This document shows positions 23,301 to 33,725 of a stretch of 43,945 nucleotides of DNA, piece after piece; position 1 is the stretch's first letter; each line of letters starts with the position of its first letter. This stretch comes from Apostichopus parvimensis (taxonomy: Eukaryota > Echinodermata > Holothuroidea > Aspidochirotida > Stichopodidae): positions 1 through 43,945 of the forward strand of contig KN889823.1 of the NCBI GenBank assembly GCA_000934455.1, read 5' to 3'. The notes under the pieces are model-generated. The model saw only the letters and a list, made by a program, of their open reading frames with translations. It was not told where the DNA came from and searched no databases. The position numbers and the translations under genes are program-made.

Positions 23301-26300
23301 ATAGTTAACTTATTCCCGATTACATGTGTAGATATCTAGATATACTGTACACTTAGGTCTGGTGTTGTGCCGGTGTATCATGTGCCCATGAGAAAGACAT
23401 CTGGGGGACCACACTTTTTCTATAGTAGGACCTAAAGAGTGGAACAAGCTGCCTCTCGAAGTAAAATCTTGTAGTACGTTTAACCTTGTTAAGAAGAAAC
23501 TTAAAACAAATCTGTTCCACAAGGCATTTTAGTGTTGTGGTATATATATATATATTTCATTTTTTGGGGGGGGGGGGGGATTAGGCTTTGGTTTTATTGT
23601 AGAAGTGAGCATTATATAAGAGGTTCTTCATAATAATAATAAAGTGTATATTGTGCCCAAATAAGAAATTTGGCAAATAATTGATATCTGAAAAATGATG
23701 AAAAACTTTCTTTAACTTACTGTATGTCTACTTTAAATTGATTGAATATGTCTTTCTATAGAACAGTAAAACATTAATGATATTAGAAGTTACATGCTGT
23801 TATTGATGTTTTAGTGACAAGCAAAGGGGATTACATACCTGATTAAACATAAAAGTAGACTCCTTTGAGGAAGTTGCACTTTCACTGTAAGATGTAAAAA
23901 GCATGATAACAAAGAAATTAATTACCTTATCTGACAAAATACAAGACATGGACAGTTTAATCTTGGGCACAATGGAGCAAATATATTTCTTGCATGGTCC
24001 CAAAGGTACTCAGTAGAAGTTATAAATGGATTCACTGTAAACCAAGGCCCCCAGCTAGTCCACCCCCCCCCCCCTCAAAGGGGAAAAATAGAATTGATTA
24101 CTTACTCCAACATTGTAGCATTATTTTCACTCTCTTCTATATTTGTATTCAATAGTTCATCATTTCTTGGTTCCTCAGATGGCAATAGCTCAAACTCACC
24201 AGCTGTTGGTACAGAACAAGGAGACAGCTATATATTATTTACAGTTGGCAACATTTTGAAAAGCAGCAGAACAGATATATAGTATTCAAGTAATTGATTT
24301 CACTTCCCGGCCTTTTCGAAAGTTTTAAAAAACAAGTCTATGACTCGTATGGATTTTGAAGCATTTTAAATGGATTGCAGGGCAAAGTTTTAATGGTCTT
24401 CTGAGACGACCAAATTTCTGTTCGGAAAACCAAAGTCAGGTTTGGAGGTCGTCTGGCAGACGACAAGTTGTGTACATCAAATTCAGAAAGCATTGTAACA
24501 ACTTCATCCCAAACATGTAGTGCAATTTCTCGCAAAACTTAGTAAAACAAAGCTCATTGCATCCTTTCTGACATGGTTTCTTCAAGTTAAAGGATACAAT
24601 TTCCACAATTACACAATCCTAACAAACGGATAAATTTTCCACCAAATCACACTTACAGTGCTCAGAATTCTCAGCATCCTCTGTTACCTTGGTAATGTCC
24701 TGCCCTGTCACTGATCCTTCTCTATCAATTTCTTTCACTTTATCTTCTTCTTGTTCTTCTTTTTCCCTCCCATCTTTGTCTTCTAACATCAATATCTCGT
24801 CCTCCATCACACTGATTCCTTCTGTATCAGAATCTACCAGAGTCCTAGCTTGGATACTCGGTATATCTTCCACAACATTCACATCCATCTTCACAGGTGT
24901 ACCTTCACTGTGTTTGTCTTCACGAGTACAATCATCTTCAATTATTCTTTCTGTAACAACATCACTTCTTGATTTCTCACCGGTCAGTTCTTTCTCCTGA
25001 TCCGAATCGTATTCATCTGATAAATTAACGTCTGATTGACCGAGAAACCCTTGCTGCTGTTGGCTCTTTGGTGTTTTTTTCACACTTACATCTTTTACTT
25101 TGAGTCTATCATCTTCTACTTCTTCCACTACGGTTATTTTTTCGTGCCTTCTTTTCTTTTTAGGACTTGTCGAGCTCTGATCTTCTTTCCTTTTATCTAA
25201 TCCTCTTAATTCCTCTTCATCTACGATAAGATTACTTTTTCTCTTTTTCCTTAATTTCTCATCGCTGTCGACTTTGTTATCGTTCTTTTGTCCTTTTACG
25301 GAGGTGTTGTATTCACGAAAAAACTGCAAGACTTCATGTCTTATTTGATTCTTTCTTCTCGTTTCGGCTGATTCAGTTGCAGCTAATCTCGTAGATGACG
25401 GTAGATGGTGTCCACCATCTGCGATTGTCTTGGCCTGACCAAAGTCACCATATTTTCCACTCCATTCATCATCACCGGCCTCCATTCTACTCATTACCTC
25501 TAGAGTTTTGTAGTCACCTTCTAATGGTGGTCTTTTCTGATCAAAATTGTTCACTTCCATTTCGTTTTCATCTTCAGCATCGGATTCCTTCTTTTCTTCA
25601 TTTTGCGGTTTATTTTTTATCAGGAGGTAGTGCTGAGCATCTTCTGAGGCGACCCGTCCTGCCTCAAATGCTTGCAGACGAGTTTCATAGTCCAACAGGA
25701 CAGCGAGATCGCCAGATGTTTTGGTCTTCATATCTTTTTGTAATTCATCGAGGCGATGAGACATCTTTCCCTTCTTCAACAATCGACTCAGCTGATAACT
25801 GGAAAAGTCGTCAGCTTTCTACGAAATAGATAAAGACGACTTTAGTGAATTGACATTCCCTACAGTAGGACACATAGATTTCACACCTAAATCCACACAA
25901 TTGTGAAATTTCCGGGTGCAAGGCATTGAACAACTTTGCATTCAAGTTTTCTTTATAGGAAGTAAAGTCAGGTTTTGAAACTTAATGAATGAAAACAAAA
26001 ATTTGTCCTGATGTCATGATTGAACTGCAGTCAGAGGCAGTCACACTGGAGAAAATATTTGATTTAATTATGACACTTGTATTTGGTGGATATAATGGGA
26101 AAACATGACACTAAAACCAATGGGATAGCTGAATGGCTACATGAAATTATCACGACATGAAATTATGGGGCGATTTATTAAGTTATTTAGCATGTAGATT
26201 ATAAAAAGAAGACCACAATGCACTCTAGTGACTACAAAAAGAGTTTTAACATTTTGCGCAACTGATGTGACATAAAAATCTTCTCAATGAATGGTTAGAC

Positions 26301-29300
26301 CTGACTCAATACCGACCCTAATATCATACAACGGTCAGGTTTACAACCTACCTTCGGCAACTCTTTAAATCTAGACCAGAACGGCTTTTTTCTGGATTCC
26401 CTGATGTTCGTGATGACCTCGTGCTGAATCTCCTCAGGTAGACAGCGGAATTCTTCGGAATTAATGTCGATGTCATTTATGTCATCAAACTGTGCCTCTA
26501 CAGCTTCCTGTTGGTCAATTCTATCCAGGTACATATCTTCTTTCTCGTCTAGAATTGTTCTGGATCTGTAGAAGAGTTTTAACACACATATTACAGCAAA
26601 ATGGTTCTTTTCATTTCACAGTAGACAGACAACTTGATATGTGTCAAAATCAGTTCTTTAGAAAGGATGCTGACTGGTACTGTTTCATAACAAGAGTCAC
26701 TCACTGATTTTGTTATGAATTTTTACAAGGGAAATCAGTGTAAACAATTTCAATCGACAAAATATTCAACAAACATTTGCAACTTCAAGTCTGATTTAGG
26801 GCAGATGACATGTTTGAACAGTATCAATGAGTTGTATATTAGTTGTTTAGCAATAAAACCAATGGAATAATTTGTAGTTTTAAGAAAACCTTGGAATAAT
26901 CTGTACCTTTGTTTTGTATCTTCTGGTAAAGGAGGTAGTTCAAATATACTAGCATCCTTCTCAGACTTTGGAAGCATCCTGGATAAATTTGGCTTTTTGC
27001 CTTTTGTAGACCTACAAGAAAAGAAAGGGAACAATCTTTAAGAAATATAGAAAGAAAATAACTCACAAGTTACTGACAACGTTTCTCTATTTTTGTTGCT
27101 GCAGTGATTGGAACAGCTACAAAGAAAATAAAGTTCTAGTAAGTATGCCAGACTGAGGTTCAAATGGCGTCTTTTTTCCTTATTGTGTCACTACAACTGG
27201 CAGGTAACAAATGAACAATGTGGTGACCACACAATAAGATTTCACTAGTGTTCTGATAAGACAAATTCTTAGCAAGAAAACTTTAAAGAAAGGAAGATTA
27301 AGAAAAAAACCTTTATTTAATCAGACTTTTGAAAAGCATTATTTTGATATTTAAAGATCAGGGGATGTGAGGGGAGGNNNNNNNNNNNNNNNNNNNNNNN
27401 NNNNNNNNNNNNNNNNNNNNNNNNNNNGAAAGGAAGATTCAGAAGAAAACCTTTATTTAATCAGACTTTTGAAAAGCATTATTTTGATATTTAAAGATCA
27501 GGGGATGTGAGGGGGGGAGGGGGAGGAGATGGGCAAGGGAAAGGAGTGGGTTGATACATGATATACAACCATCATGTCCCAATAATGATACACAATGTAT
27601 TTTAAAGAAGACTGCTTCTTGAGTATTGACAAAGGTTACAAGTATTAATGAGCCTTTTAAAACGGTCAATACCTCCCCCACCCCGAGACACACATTCACC
27701 CTAAATATAACCATATTGGTTGGGACAACATTTGGTATTTGCTGTAGACGGCATAAATGAAAAAGTGACCATTGAAAATGGTAGCAAAAGTTCTTATTAC
27801 TGTGAATCCTTGGATAGTTCATTCAAAGCATGACTTTTAAGATAATTCTTCACGATCCTGTCTGTCGCCCTCTTTGCTCTGGCCTCAGCCAGCTCTTTTC
27901 GCTTCCTCCTGGCATTCTGAAACAAACAATTTTAATTCTTTTCATCAGGAATGTTTACAAATGAACATGGTCTAGTACCACTTACAATTCAGCTAAATCT
28001 GCATATATATGGTACAGTGGTGCTTGCTGCATCTTGTAGTATACATGTATATACCACTAAATAATTCTGGTTGGATTTAAATGTCAACTTTAACTGCTTT
28101 ATAATAACCTCCTCTCCAAACTCCTCAAACCAAACAATTTGAAATTAACACATCTGCATATCTTAAAGTGGAATATTAACATTAAAAATCTTGAAACCTT
28201 TCAAGTATCTGTAAATTTAGGAATTAAAGGGCTACGGTTCATCTTTTGGTGACAATCTATGGATTTCAACATACAAAGTTGAGAACCATAACCTCCTGTA
28301 AGTGTTCCACATCAATTTTTTTTTACAATGCTTAATTTCTCAAAAAGGCATGAGGAATGTAAACTATTTATGTTTATTACTGCAATATTTATTTACTTCA
28401 GATCTAAAATGACATTTAATTACATCAACAAATTTCTTTTGTAGCAAAAGAACATGTTCACAAATATATGGATTGAAGATGCGGCCTTCTTTTACCTGAA
28501 CCTTGCAAAGTTTTAATCTTATCAAACATTTGAGTTTACATCAATACCACAGTCATTGAATTATAATTTCAGATTTGCACACGATTAATTGCCATGATTC
28601 TGAAAACATAGCAATCGAGTCACTTACTACAGAAAGATAACACACTCCATGCACTTAGGAGTTCAGATACCATTCTATACTTACATCAAGTTATGTATTT
28701 ATATACCACAACATAGACAAATCATCTTATAAATCAGAATGCACTGAACATAAAACATATTGATATGACACCATTTAGAGCGAGTGAAGACTCGAGCACA
28801 AAGAATCGTCTCATGCCGGTAATCTGACCTAGTTTCGAATAAGGTGTAACAGAAGTGTTACACACCATCATCGATCCCAGAAAATACACACACAGCTTGC
28901 TAGTGTCGGTAATTAGACACTAGTGTACAGTCAGTACATACAGCTGCGGTCAATACCCACAGCACAGTGTACATAGCAGCGATGGACATCTCAGCAGGGA
29001 GTTGTTATGGAACTCCCTGATCTCAGGTCAAGATAAAAGATAACAAGGTTTTACGTTTCATTACTGTCTTATTTTGTCGCAACAAGAAGAAAACTTCACT
29101 CTCCAAGCAACAGAAAGTTCACTTTTTCAGAGGGCGGCACACGATTTGGGGCGAGTCTTCAATGCCTTTAACACTTGTTGAGCTTTGAAAAAGTAGATTT
29201 TGAACATATAACAGAGCCCATGAGAACTCACCAGGGTATGCTTCTTCAGTTCAGGAGCTACTCCATCAAATACAAAGATGGGTTTGATCTTGTAATGAAG

Positions 29301-29980
29301 AAGTTTACAAATACGATTGAAGAGGACCACCAGATGGGCATTGGCTCTGGTAGCCTGGTATCCCTGCATTCCATACATGGCTTGGTTCAACCAAATGCTG
29401 ACATCTGGTAACCATGCATCATCAAGGAAAAGCAATATTATTAATGTTACCAAGACGTATTGAAATGTATTGAATGTTGCCCAGAGCTCCCAAAAACATA
29501 GGCACAATCACTAGTTTTAATGGCATTAATGGATTTTTTTCCAGTAAATACAAACACATGATTATAAATGTATACAAGCAGTTTTAATAGCACACAACAG
29601 CTGTATACAGCACATACATTATGAAAGATAGTATTCAGAATGAAATATATCTGTCATGATCATCAGGGCATGAAGTTACGTTTTAATGATGCTTTTAATG
29701 ATGCTTTAATGCTGAAGACTAAACTACGAAACAGCAAAGCTCTGAGTACAAGCTGTTATGTATCAATACTGGTGTACTGCCATGTACACAGAATTATATC
29801 CTCCAGTAGGCCTACTAAAAGGTGTGCAATGAAGTACTAGTCTGTGTACATAATACATTGCTTGAAACTCTTTCAAGTTTTATAAAGGATACCAACTGCC
29901 AAAACTTTGCCCTCAAGAGATTCCAACGTAACAGGTTTTCCTGTAGGTGCCAAGAGCTTCCACAATCCATGAACACCCAT
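15368..29980 (-). CDS. ERCC5: XPG/ERCC5 DNA repair endonuclease (14 coding exons)
   Basis: Structure-specific endonuclease that makes the 3' incision in nucleotide excision repair with TFIIH, in the nucleus. Coding exons in order: 29893-29980, 29232-29404, 27801-27916, 26907-27011, 26352-26565, 24657-25818, 24106-24202, 23839-23884, 22629-22748, 22195-22408, 21521-21665, 20137-20328, 18359-18443, 15368-17302. Phases agree throughout, giving 1563 aa against 1186 in human. The start [10 protein letters not shown] is the family N-terminus. Catalytic residues seen: D30, D76, E723, E725, D744, D746, D795, equivalent to human D30, D77, E789, E791, D810, D812, D861. The two nuclease halves are separated by about 600 residues of acidic spacer, mostly in exon 6. 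The PIP box QGKISSYF lies at about 921-928. The C-terminal tail is longer than usual and repetitive. Introns 1 and 12 are U12-type. Introns 2, 3, 8, 11, 12 and 13 hold repeats. A 50-N gap lies in intron 3. Confidence 0.95.
15687..16345 (-). repeat. Coding tandem repeat in XPG, about 90 aa per unit, two full units plus a partial third
   Basis: The motif [25 protein letters not shown] occurs three times, with anchors near plus positions 15690, 15960 and 16238 (spacing about 270 and 278 bp). The linkers [19 protein letters not shown] and [14 protein letters not shown] are nearly identical at the DNA level between units. This corresponds to protein residues about 1239-1458. High nucleotide identity suggests recent unequal duplication. 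Human XPG has no such array that I know of. Confidence 0.85.
17384..17750. mobile_element. hAT-type MITE in XPG intron 13
   Basis: The terminal inverted repeats are CAAGGGTGGGCAACCT on the left and, reverse-complemented from the right, CAGGGGTGGGCAACCT. The flanking 8-bp direct repeat is atctagga (17376-17383) and atctagaa (17751-17758), with one mismatch. The 8-bp duplication and the CAGGGGTGGGCAA-type ends are known hAT features. Internal gcggcccg blocks lie near both ends. There is no coding capacity in 367 bp. Confidence 0.85.
18611..19292 (+). mobile_element. tRNA-derived SINE (first family), interrupted by a MITE
   Basis: The head has an A-box-like tggtctagtgg at 18624-18634 and, after the MITE, a B box (ggttcaagtcc, about 19021-19031). 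The body motifs are gtgtccttgggtaaaggcac and cacccaggtgtataaatggg, and the tail is ATT-rich. The second copy, on the minus strand, is at 39341-39726. Removing 18636-18989 restores a continuous tRNA-like head. It lies inside XPG intron 12. Confidence 0.8.
18640..18989 (+). mobile_element. TTAA-flanked MITE (piggyBac type), complete copy
   Basis: A 350-bp element with terminal inverted repeats AGGCATTGAAGACTCGC and AGGTTGTGAAGACTCGC (right end reverse-complemented). It lies between TTAA at 18636-18639 and TTAA at 18990-18993. The host tRNA-SINE supplies the empty site, where one TTAA would read tagtggttaaggcagtgg. TTAA duplication is the known signature of piggyBac transposition. There is no coding capacity. 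Related copies are at 3413-3553 and 28779-29167. Confidence 0.87.
20443..21035. repeat. Four tandem units of about 154 bp in XPG intron 11
   Basis: The unit starts aacttgca.ttg.tctggtg at 20443, 20600, 20751 and 20906 (periods 157, 151, 155). It includes cacatatgg..gac.gttggt, accagcagtg.c.tgtg and a G-rich block (gggtgggggaggggagg type) before ccccacttcca. The last unit ends near 21035. The units differ by scattered substitutions and small deletions. No function is evident; the G-rich blocks could form quadruplexes on the plus strand, which is the non-transcribed template complement here. Confidence 0.9.
22195..22408 (-). other. ERCC5: XPG I-domain catalytic exon (exon 10)
   Basis: It encodes [20 protein letters not shown], then a segment ending [17 protein letters not shown]. 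The EAE and DDSD motifs supply four of the metal-binding acidic residues (E723, E725, D744, D746). The following exon 11 (21521-21665) adds [13 protein letters not shown] with D795 and starts the helix-two-turn-helix region. Confidence 0.93.
23395..23532 (+). pseudogene. LINE RT C-terminal fragment (CR1/L2-like)
   Basis: The forward frame reads [20 protein letters not shown], then [21 protein letters not shown] and a stop. This is the typical ORF2 end of CR1/L2-type LINEs (FS..GP..WN.LP.......F...LK..LF). The frame is intact up to the TAG at 23530-23532. It lies in XPG intron 8. An (AT)n run and a G13 tract (about 23566-23579) follow. Confidence 0.75.
27288..27519. other. 50-N assembly gap flanked by a near-identical duplicate
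   Basis: The Ns occupy 27378-27427. The 90 bp before the gap (from gaaaggaagatt at 27288) recur directly after it (27428-27519) with about two substitutions and a longer G run. The gap lies in XPG intron 3. The pattern looks like two haplotype ends placed side by side rather than a true tandem duplication, so exon 3-4 spacing here is unreliable. Confidence 0.9.
28779..29167 (-). mobile_element. TTAA-flanked MITE, inverted full-length copy
   Basis: The right edge reads gcgagtcttcaatgcct then ttaa (29168-29171), so the element starts there on the minus strand. The left edge has gtgaagactcg with a decayed terminus and TTAG (28775-28778) instead of TTAA. Internal sequence matches the copy at 18640-18989 along most of its length; this copy is about 40 bp longer. 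It lies in XPG intron 2, 64 bp from the exon 2 donor. Confidence 0.82.
29232..29404 (-). other. ERCC5: XPG N-domain exon 2
   Basis: It encodes [14 protein letters not shown] through [18 protein letters not shown]. It completes D30 with exon 1 and carries D76 in the FDG motif. The acceptor GTTACCAG and donor CTG|GTGAGT fit the human exon boundaries (after AV and after TL). Confidence 0.93.
29405..29892 (-). other. ERCC5: U12-type GT-AG intron (XPG intron 1)
   Basis: The minus-strand donor is GCAGTTG|GTATCCTTT, exactly the minor-spliceosome 5' site. The branch-site motif TTCCTTGAT (29421-29429) matches TTCCTTRAY, about 15 nt before the CAG acceptor. The intron is 488 nt and splits the codon for catalytic D30. 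Confidence 0.9.
29893..29980 (-). other. ERCC5: XPG first coding exon
   Basis: ATG at 29980-29978 opens [20 protein letters not shown] then SLEGKVLAV. It matches the invariant XPG/FEN1 N-terminus, where the free amino end contributes to the active site, so this start is secure. No upstream in-frame extension is needed. Confidence 0.93.
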
Positions 29981-31074
29981 ACTGATCAAGTTTCTTTACG
30001 CCTCAATAAAATCTGTAACGACATAAAATTTGCATTGCAATAGACATAGAAATAGAAGATTTACTGAAATGCTTACCATAAATTAATTGAAATATTGCAT
30101 GTCAAGTCTCAGTGAGTCTATTGCTCTAGACTAGCCTTGAGTAGTAACTGATAGAAGTACCGTACACAACCTAAAATAACAGAACATATGATCCGGTTAC
30201 CCTATACTGGCAAAGTTTCATAACATTGAACTGTTCAGCTGTAATTCTGTACATTTTTTTCGAGGTCAGGTAACGTATTTAGCCAAATTTACAGCAATAA
30301 ACATAAGCTAACATAACATATATATGCTAAACGAGGCTAGCCTAGTTTTCACTTAACCTAGGCCCGCTCCCTGCCTAGCACTAGCAAAGCGATTTTATAA
30401 TTATATTAGACGTTGGTTGCGAGTAAACCTGATCTTTATTTCTAACTGGTCAGCTCACTCACAAAATTAAGGCAATCACCATCATTCCATCAATGTACCG
30501 GTATCAGCTGGGTTCCAGGACTGTCTAAATGGTATAGAGAACAAATGAGATATGAGACTAGCCCATAGAAATTGAGTAAGTAGTGATTCTGCTACGAGTT
30601 TGGGTTCAATTATCTATCGAACGCGAGTATTGACTTTTATGGTGGCATACTCCTATTACTTTTATTAGAGTCTATATCCATCCGCCCGATTGTTATCTTG
30701 TTTCAGGAAAAGTGCCAAAAAGCAGCAAGAGATCATCATTTTTTGACCTGTTATCAATCATGATCTAGTTTTTGTGGCAAGTATGATGAAGAGCATGAAT
30801 AGAAGTACATGTGGTGAAAAAATTGGGTCAATTGAGGCAATTTTAGACCCCTTTAGGTCTCCCAGGAGCAGCGTACGAAAATGGTGTACTACTGAGCTAA
30901 GAGGTTTGTTTACAAGTAACGCAAACTACCGGCTCGGATAGCAAAAAATCTACATGGTCAAGATACGGAAAATTGATAGTACCATCAAAGGCCAACTTGT
31001 CAGCTATCCGGTGATGGGTAGCGTTTTGCTTGTGAGAACTACTTTCTAGACTTAGAGACCACATTTTGTGATTT

Positions 31075-31151
31075 AGTGTGTAAGTCAATCGGGCTTTTTA
31101 TGGGCGTATGCTACCTTATTAGCTACAGGTTGTTCCTTTGACTTACACACT
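31075..31151. repeat. Inverted repeat / hairpin
   Basis: The left arm agtgtgtaagtcaa (31075-31088) and the right arm ttgacttacacact (31138-31151) are perfect complements separated by about 49 nt. They could be the ends of a tiny MITE or a hairpin. No target duplication was recognised. Confidence 0.6.
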
Positions 31152-32997
31152 TAACTCGTCACCTCCAAGAACCGCCAAAGCTCAGATAGAACTTTACAAC
31201 TGGCATATCCTACCTACCAAATAATACCTGAACTTTGGTCTTGACCCTTGCTAAGTTTCCATACCACGACCGTTCAGAGTTTGAGCTATATAGAAGAGGA
31301 GCAAGTTCAGCATACTGAACCCAACCCTTCCATCTACTTGCTCGGAGTAAAACAATATTTAACCAAAAGAACTTCTAAAATGGTTTGCATCACCTTTAAT
31401 CCTCCCTATTTACACGCCGTCTGTACTTTAAATTTTGCTCTTTCACATAACGGCTGATAAAACAAACAATGATGGTAACTGATAGTATGCTTGAACAAGC
31501 ATTACGTTAGGTCATTTTAGCTCTTTTCCCCGACCATGGTTAACTTTTCTAGCAGAAGTACACTACTCCACTCTAATTGTGGTGTGGTACCTACAACCAG
31601 CGCACATGTCCATGAAAGGGACTCTGGCTACAACAATGACGGTGCAAAAACTCACATGAATATACTGCATGAATTTATTTGTACTGTTATAATACCATAT
31701 GGTAACTCTGAGGGTACAACATGGTGACAATATCATGTAATAAGTTAACAATACTACTCATAATAAAAACATAATAATACTAATAATAATTATATAGCTA
31801 TAACATATTCCATAAGTCGTTACCGACAATCTCAATGCATGCACGTCTCAAAACATAGGCACTTCTGGGAAAGTTAAAGTGAAACCAATAAAAAAAATAG
31901 CACAAAAGTAGGTAACTTTAAAGAAACACCAATAAGAAACCGGGAGGAAAATAGGATTATTCTTAACTTTGTTTTTTATTTGAAAACATTACAAGAGTTG
32001 GCTGTATTGCGGAATACAAACGAGAAGAGTTAACATTAGCGTATGGAGTTTCCAGACAGTATGGGAGGAGCAATTGCTAAGTCGAAGTTTCGATTCGAGT
32101 TGCTATCTCAACAACCGACTTCGTATCCAATAATTCAACAAGTTCTCTCATATTTCCCATTATTTTATTTAAAAGTTACATTTTTAATTAATTGGTCAGT
32201 AACCCCTGCAGTCGAAGTCTTCCGGTGAAATTCTTAAGTGCCTTAAATCTCCTTCAGTTTTGCACAATTAGTTCAAGTTCTACACATTAACAACCAAACA
32301 TACACAATAATTCCCTTGATGATAACTGCAACAGGCCAAAAATGTTGCACCGGTTGGTCTTTTAGTCAGTTTGATGGTTCGGGCGGGATGTAGGATGTTA
32401 TTTATTGTGGTAGACTCCAAAATCCAAATAGTAGCCTATCTACAAAATTTGCGATCACTTCACTGAAATCGATGCAATAACAGTAGCAGACGACATCCAC
32501 AATTTGGCACTTCTGTTACGTCAGAACTAACACACCACCCATATCATCATGCTTCTGTACTGTATATTGCATTGACAACTGACAACAACACTGGCAACAA
32601 CTGTACGTAGGCCCAGTATTTTAATGGGAACGACCTCTTGGTCTGATACGTTACAGGCATGACAGTGCATATGAATAATTGTACTAATTTTAGTATCTGT
32701 AGCTCTGATTTACTCATATAACAACCTTTTGAACAAGAGGTAAGTTTAATGGGGATACGATTGGTGTATAATTGGCGAGATATCAAATCCTCAGTGAAGC
32801 TGATTAGGCCTAACGTTGTCGTTAGGTCAATAAAGCGATACGTACGTGCTACTGTTACTGTTAGTGTTACTTTATGACTTGTTTCACTGATTAGCCTAAC
32901 GGACGTCAACACTGTCTTCAGCCTAGCCCACGGACTTGGTTTAGGCTGGGCTTACACTACAGTCACAGGCAACGATATTGCCGCATTGTTACTGTGA

Positions 32998-33048
32998 CGA
33001 TTGGTAGCATGGTGATTGCACGTAAGACTAAGAGTTCGAACCGCAGAT
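32998..33048 (+). other. Possible tRNA-like SINE head remnant
   Basis: An A-box-like ttggtagcatggtga is followed about 30 nt later by the B-box-like gagttcgaaccgca. No convincing cloverleaf or acceptor stem can be drawn and there is no second copy, so this is only a weak call. Confidence 0.3.
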
Positions 33049-33715
33049 TGTTCCAGTTGTCCAATAAATTTTGTTTATATATATTTCATGCAGATTGCAA
33101 CATTGTATTACCATATGCACATGTAGGCCTATATTTAAGAGATTGACCAAAATATTGATGAAACAGCAATTTCCAGAAAATTTCTTGGAATGACTGCAAT
33201 GACATCTAGCCTACATGGCCTATCCTTGGTTGTATTACTATACAAATATTTTAAGGTAGGACACATAAGCAAGTAAGTTTGGGATATGTTCTTTATTTTG
33301 AAGACAATTATTTTTTCTTAATGAGTATTCCGCCTAGCCAAACTGAAAAGTATATTCTCTGTCTGTAATACATCATAGAGACGCCAGACATGCCAAACCT
33401 CTGTAGCCATTCTGCTTAATTATTCTACCAATGCAACTTCTTAATAAAGATTGACAAACGACATTTGATACAGTCCTCAATTACACTGCCTTTTTAAGCC
33501 CTAAACAACTTGACTGAAAGTACTTTTGAAAATGTGGCAAACCTTACTTTGGTTCCCTGTAATGGATTCTATAAAGACACAGAAATTACTTTTTCAAAGC
33601 TTGATACATGCTATGTTGTAATGTTTACTCCATAGATATTTATACAGAGTTAAACACGTATTGCCTTGTGTGTTAATACGAAGGTTATTGCAGACATTGG
33701 GAAATTGCCTAGGTT

Positions 33716-33725
33716 GCCACCATGG
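33716..33725 (+). promoter_or_regulatory. Perfect Kozak context of the right-hand gene
   Basis: The sequence gccaccATGg surrounds the chosen start codon and is a full match to the animal consensus, supporting this ATG. Confidence 0.75.

Larger units (their letters stand above)
29981..33721. other. Head-to-head intergenic region between XPG and the right-hand gene
   Basis: About 3.7 kb separate two divergent start codons. Untranslated exons and promoters of both genes should lie here, but I see no clear TATA box or CpG-rich block. A perfect inverted repeat occurs at 31075-31151, and a possible tRNA-like SINE head near 32998-33048. A likely untranslated-exon acceptor (ttattgcag) ends at 33693, 28 nt before the right-hand start codon. 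The short open frames here have no recognisable features. Confidence 0.5.

Noticed and set aside
24689..25829. Plus-strand frames of 103 and 144 aa
   Set aside because: They lie opposite XPG exon 6, whose splice sites and phase are secure; no start context or homology was seen.
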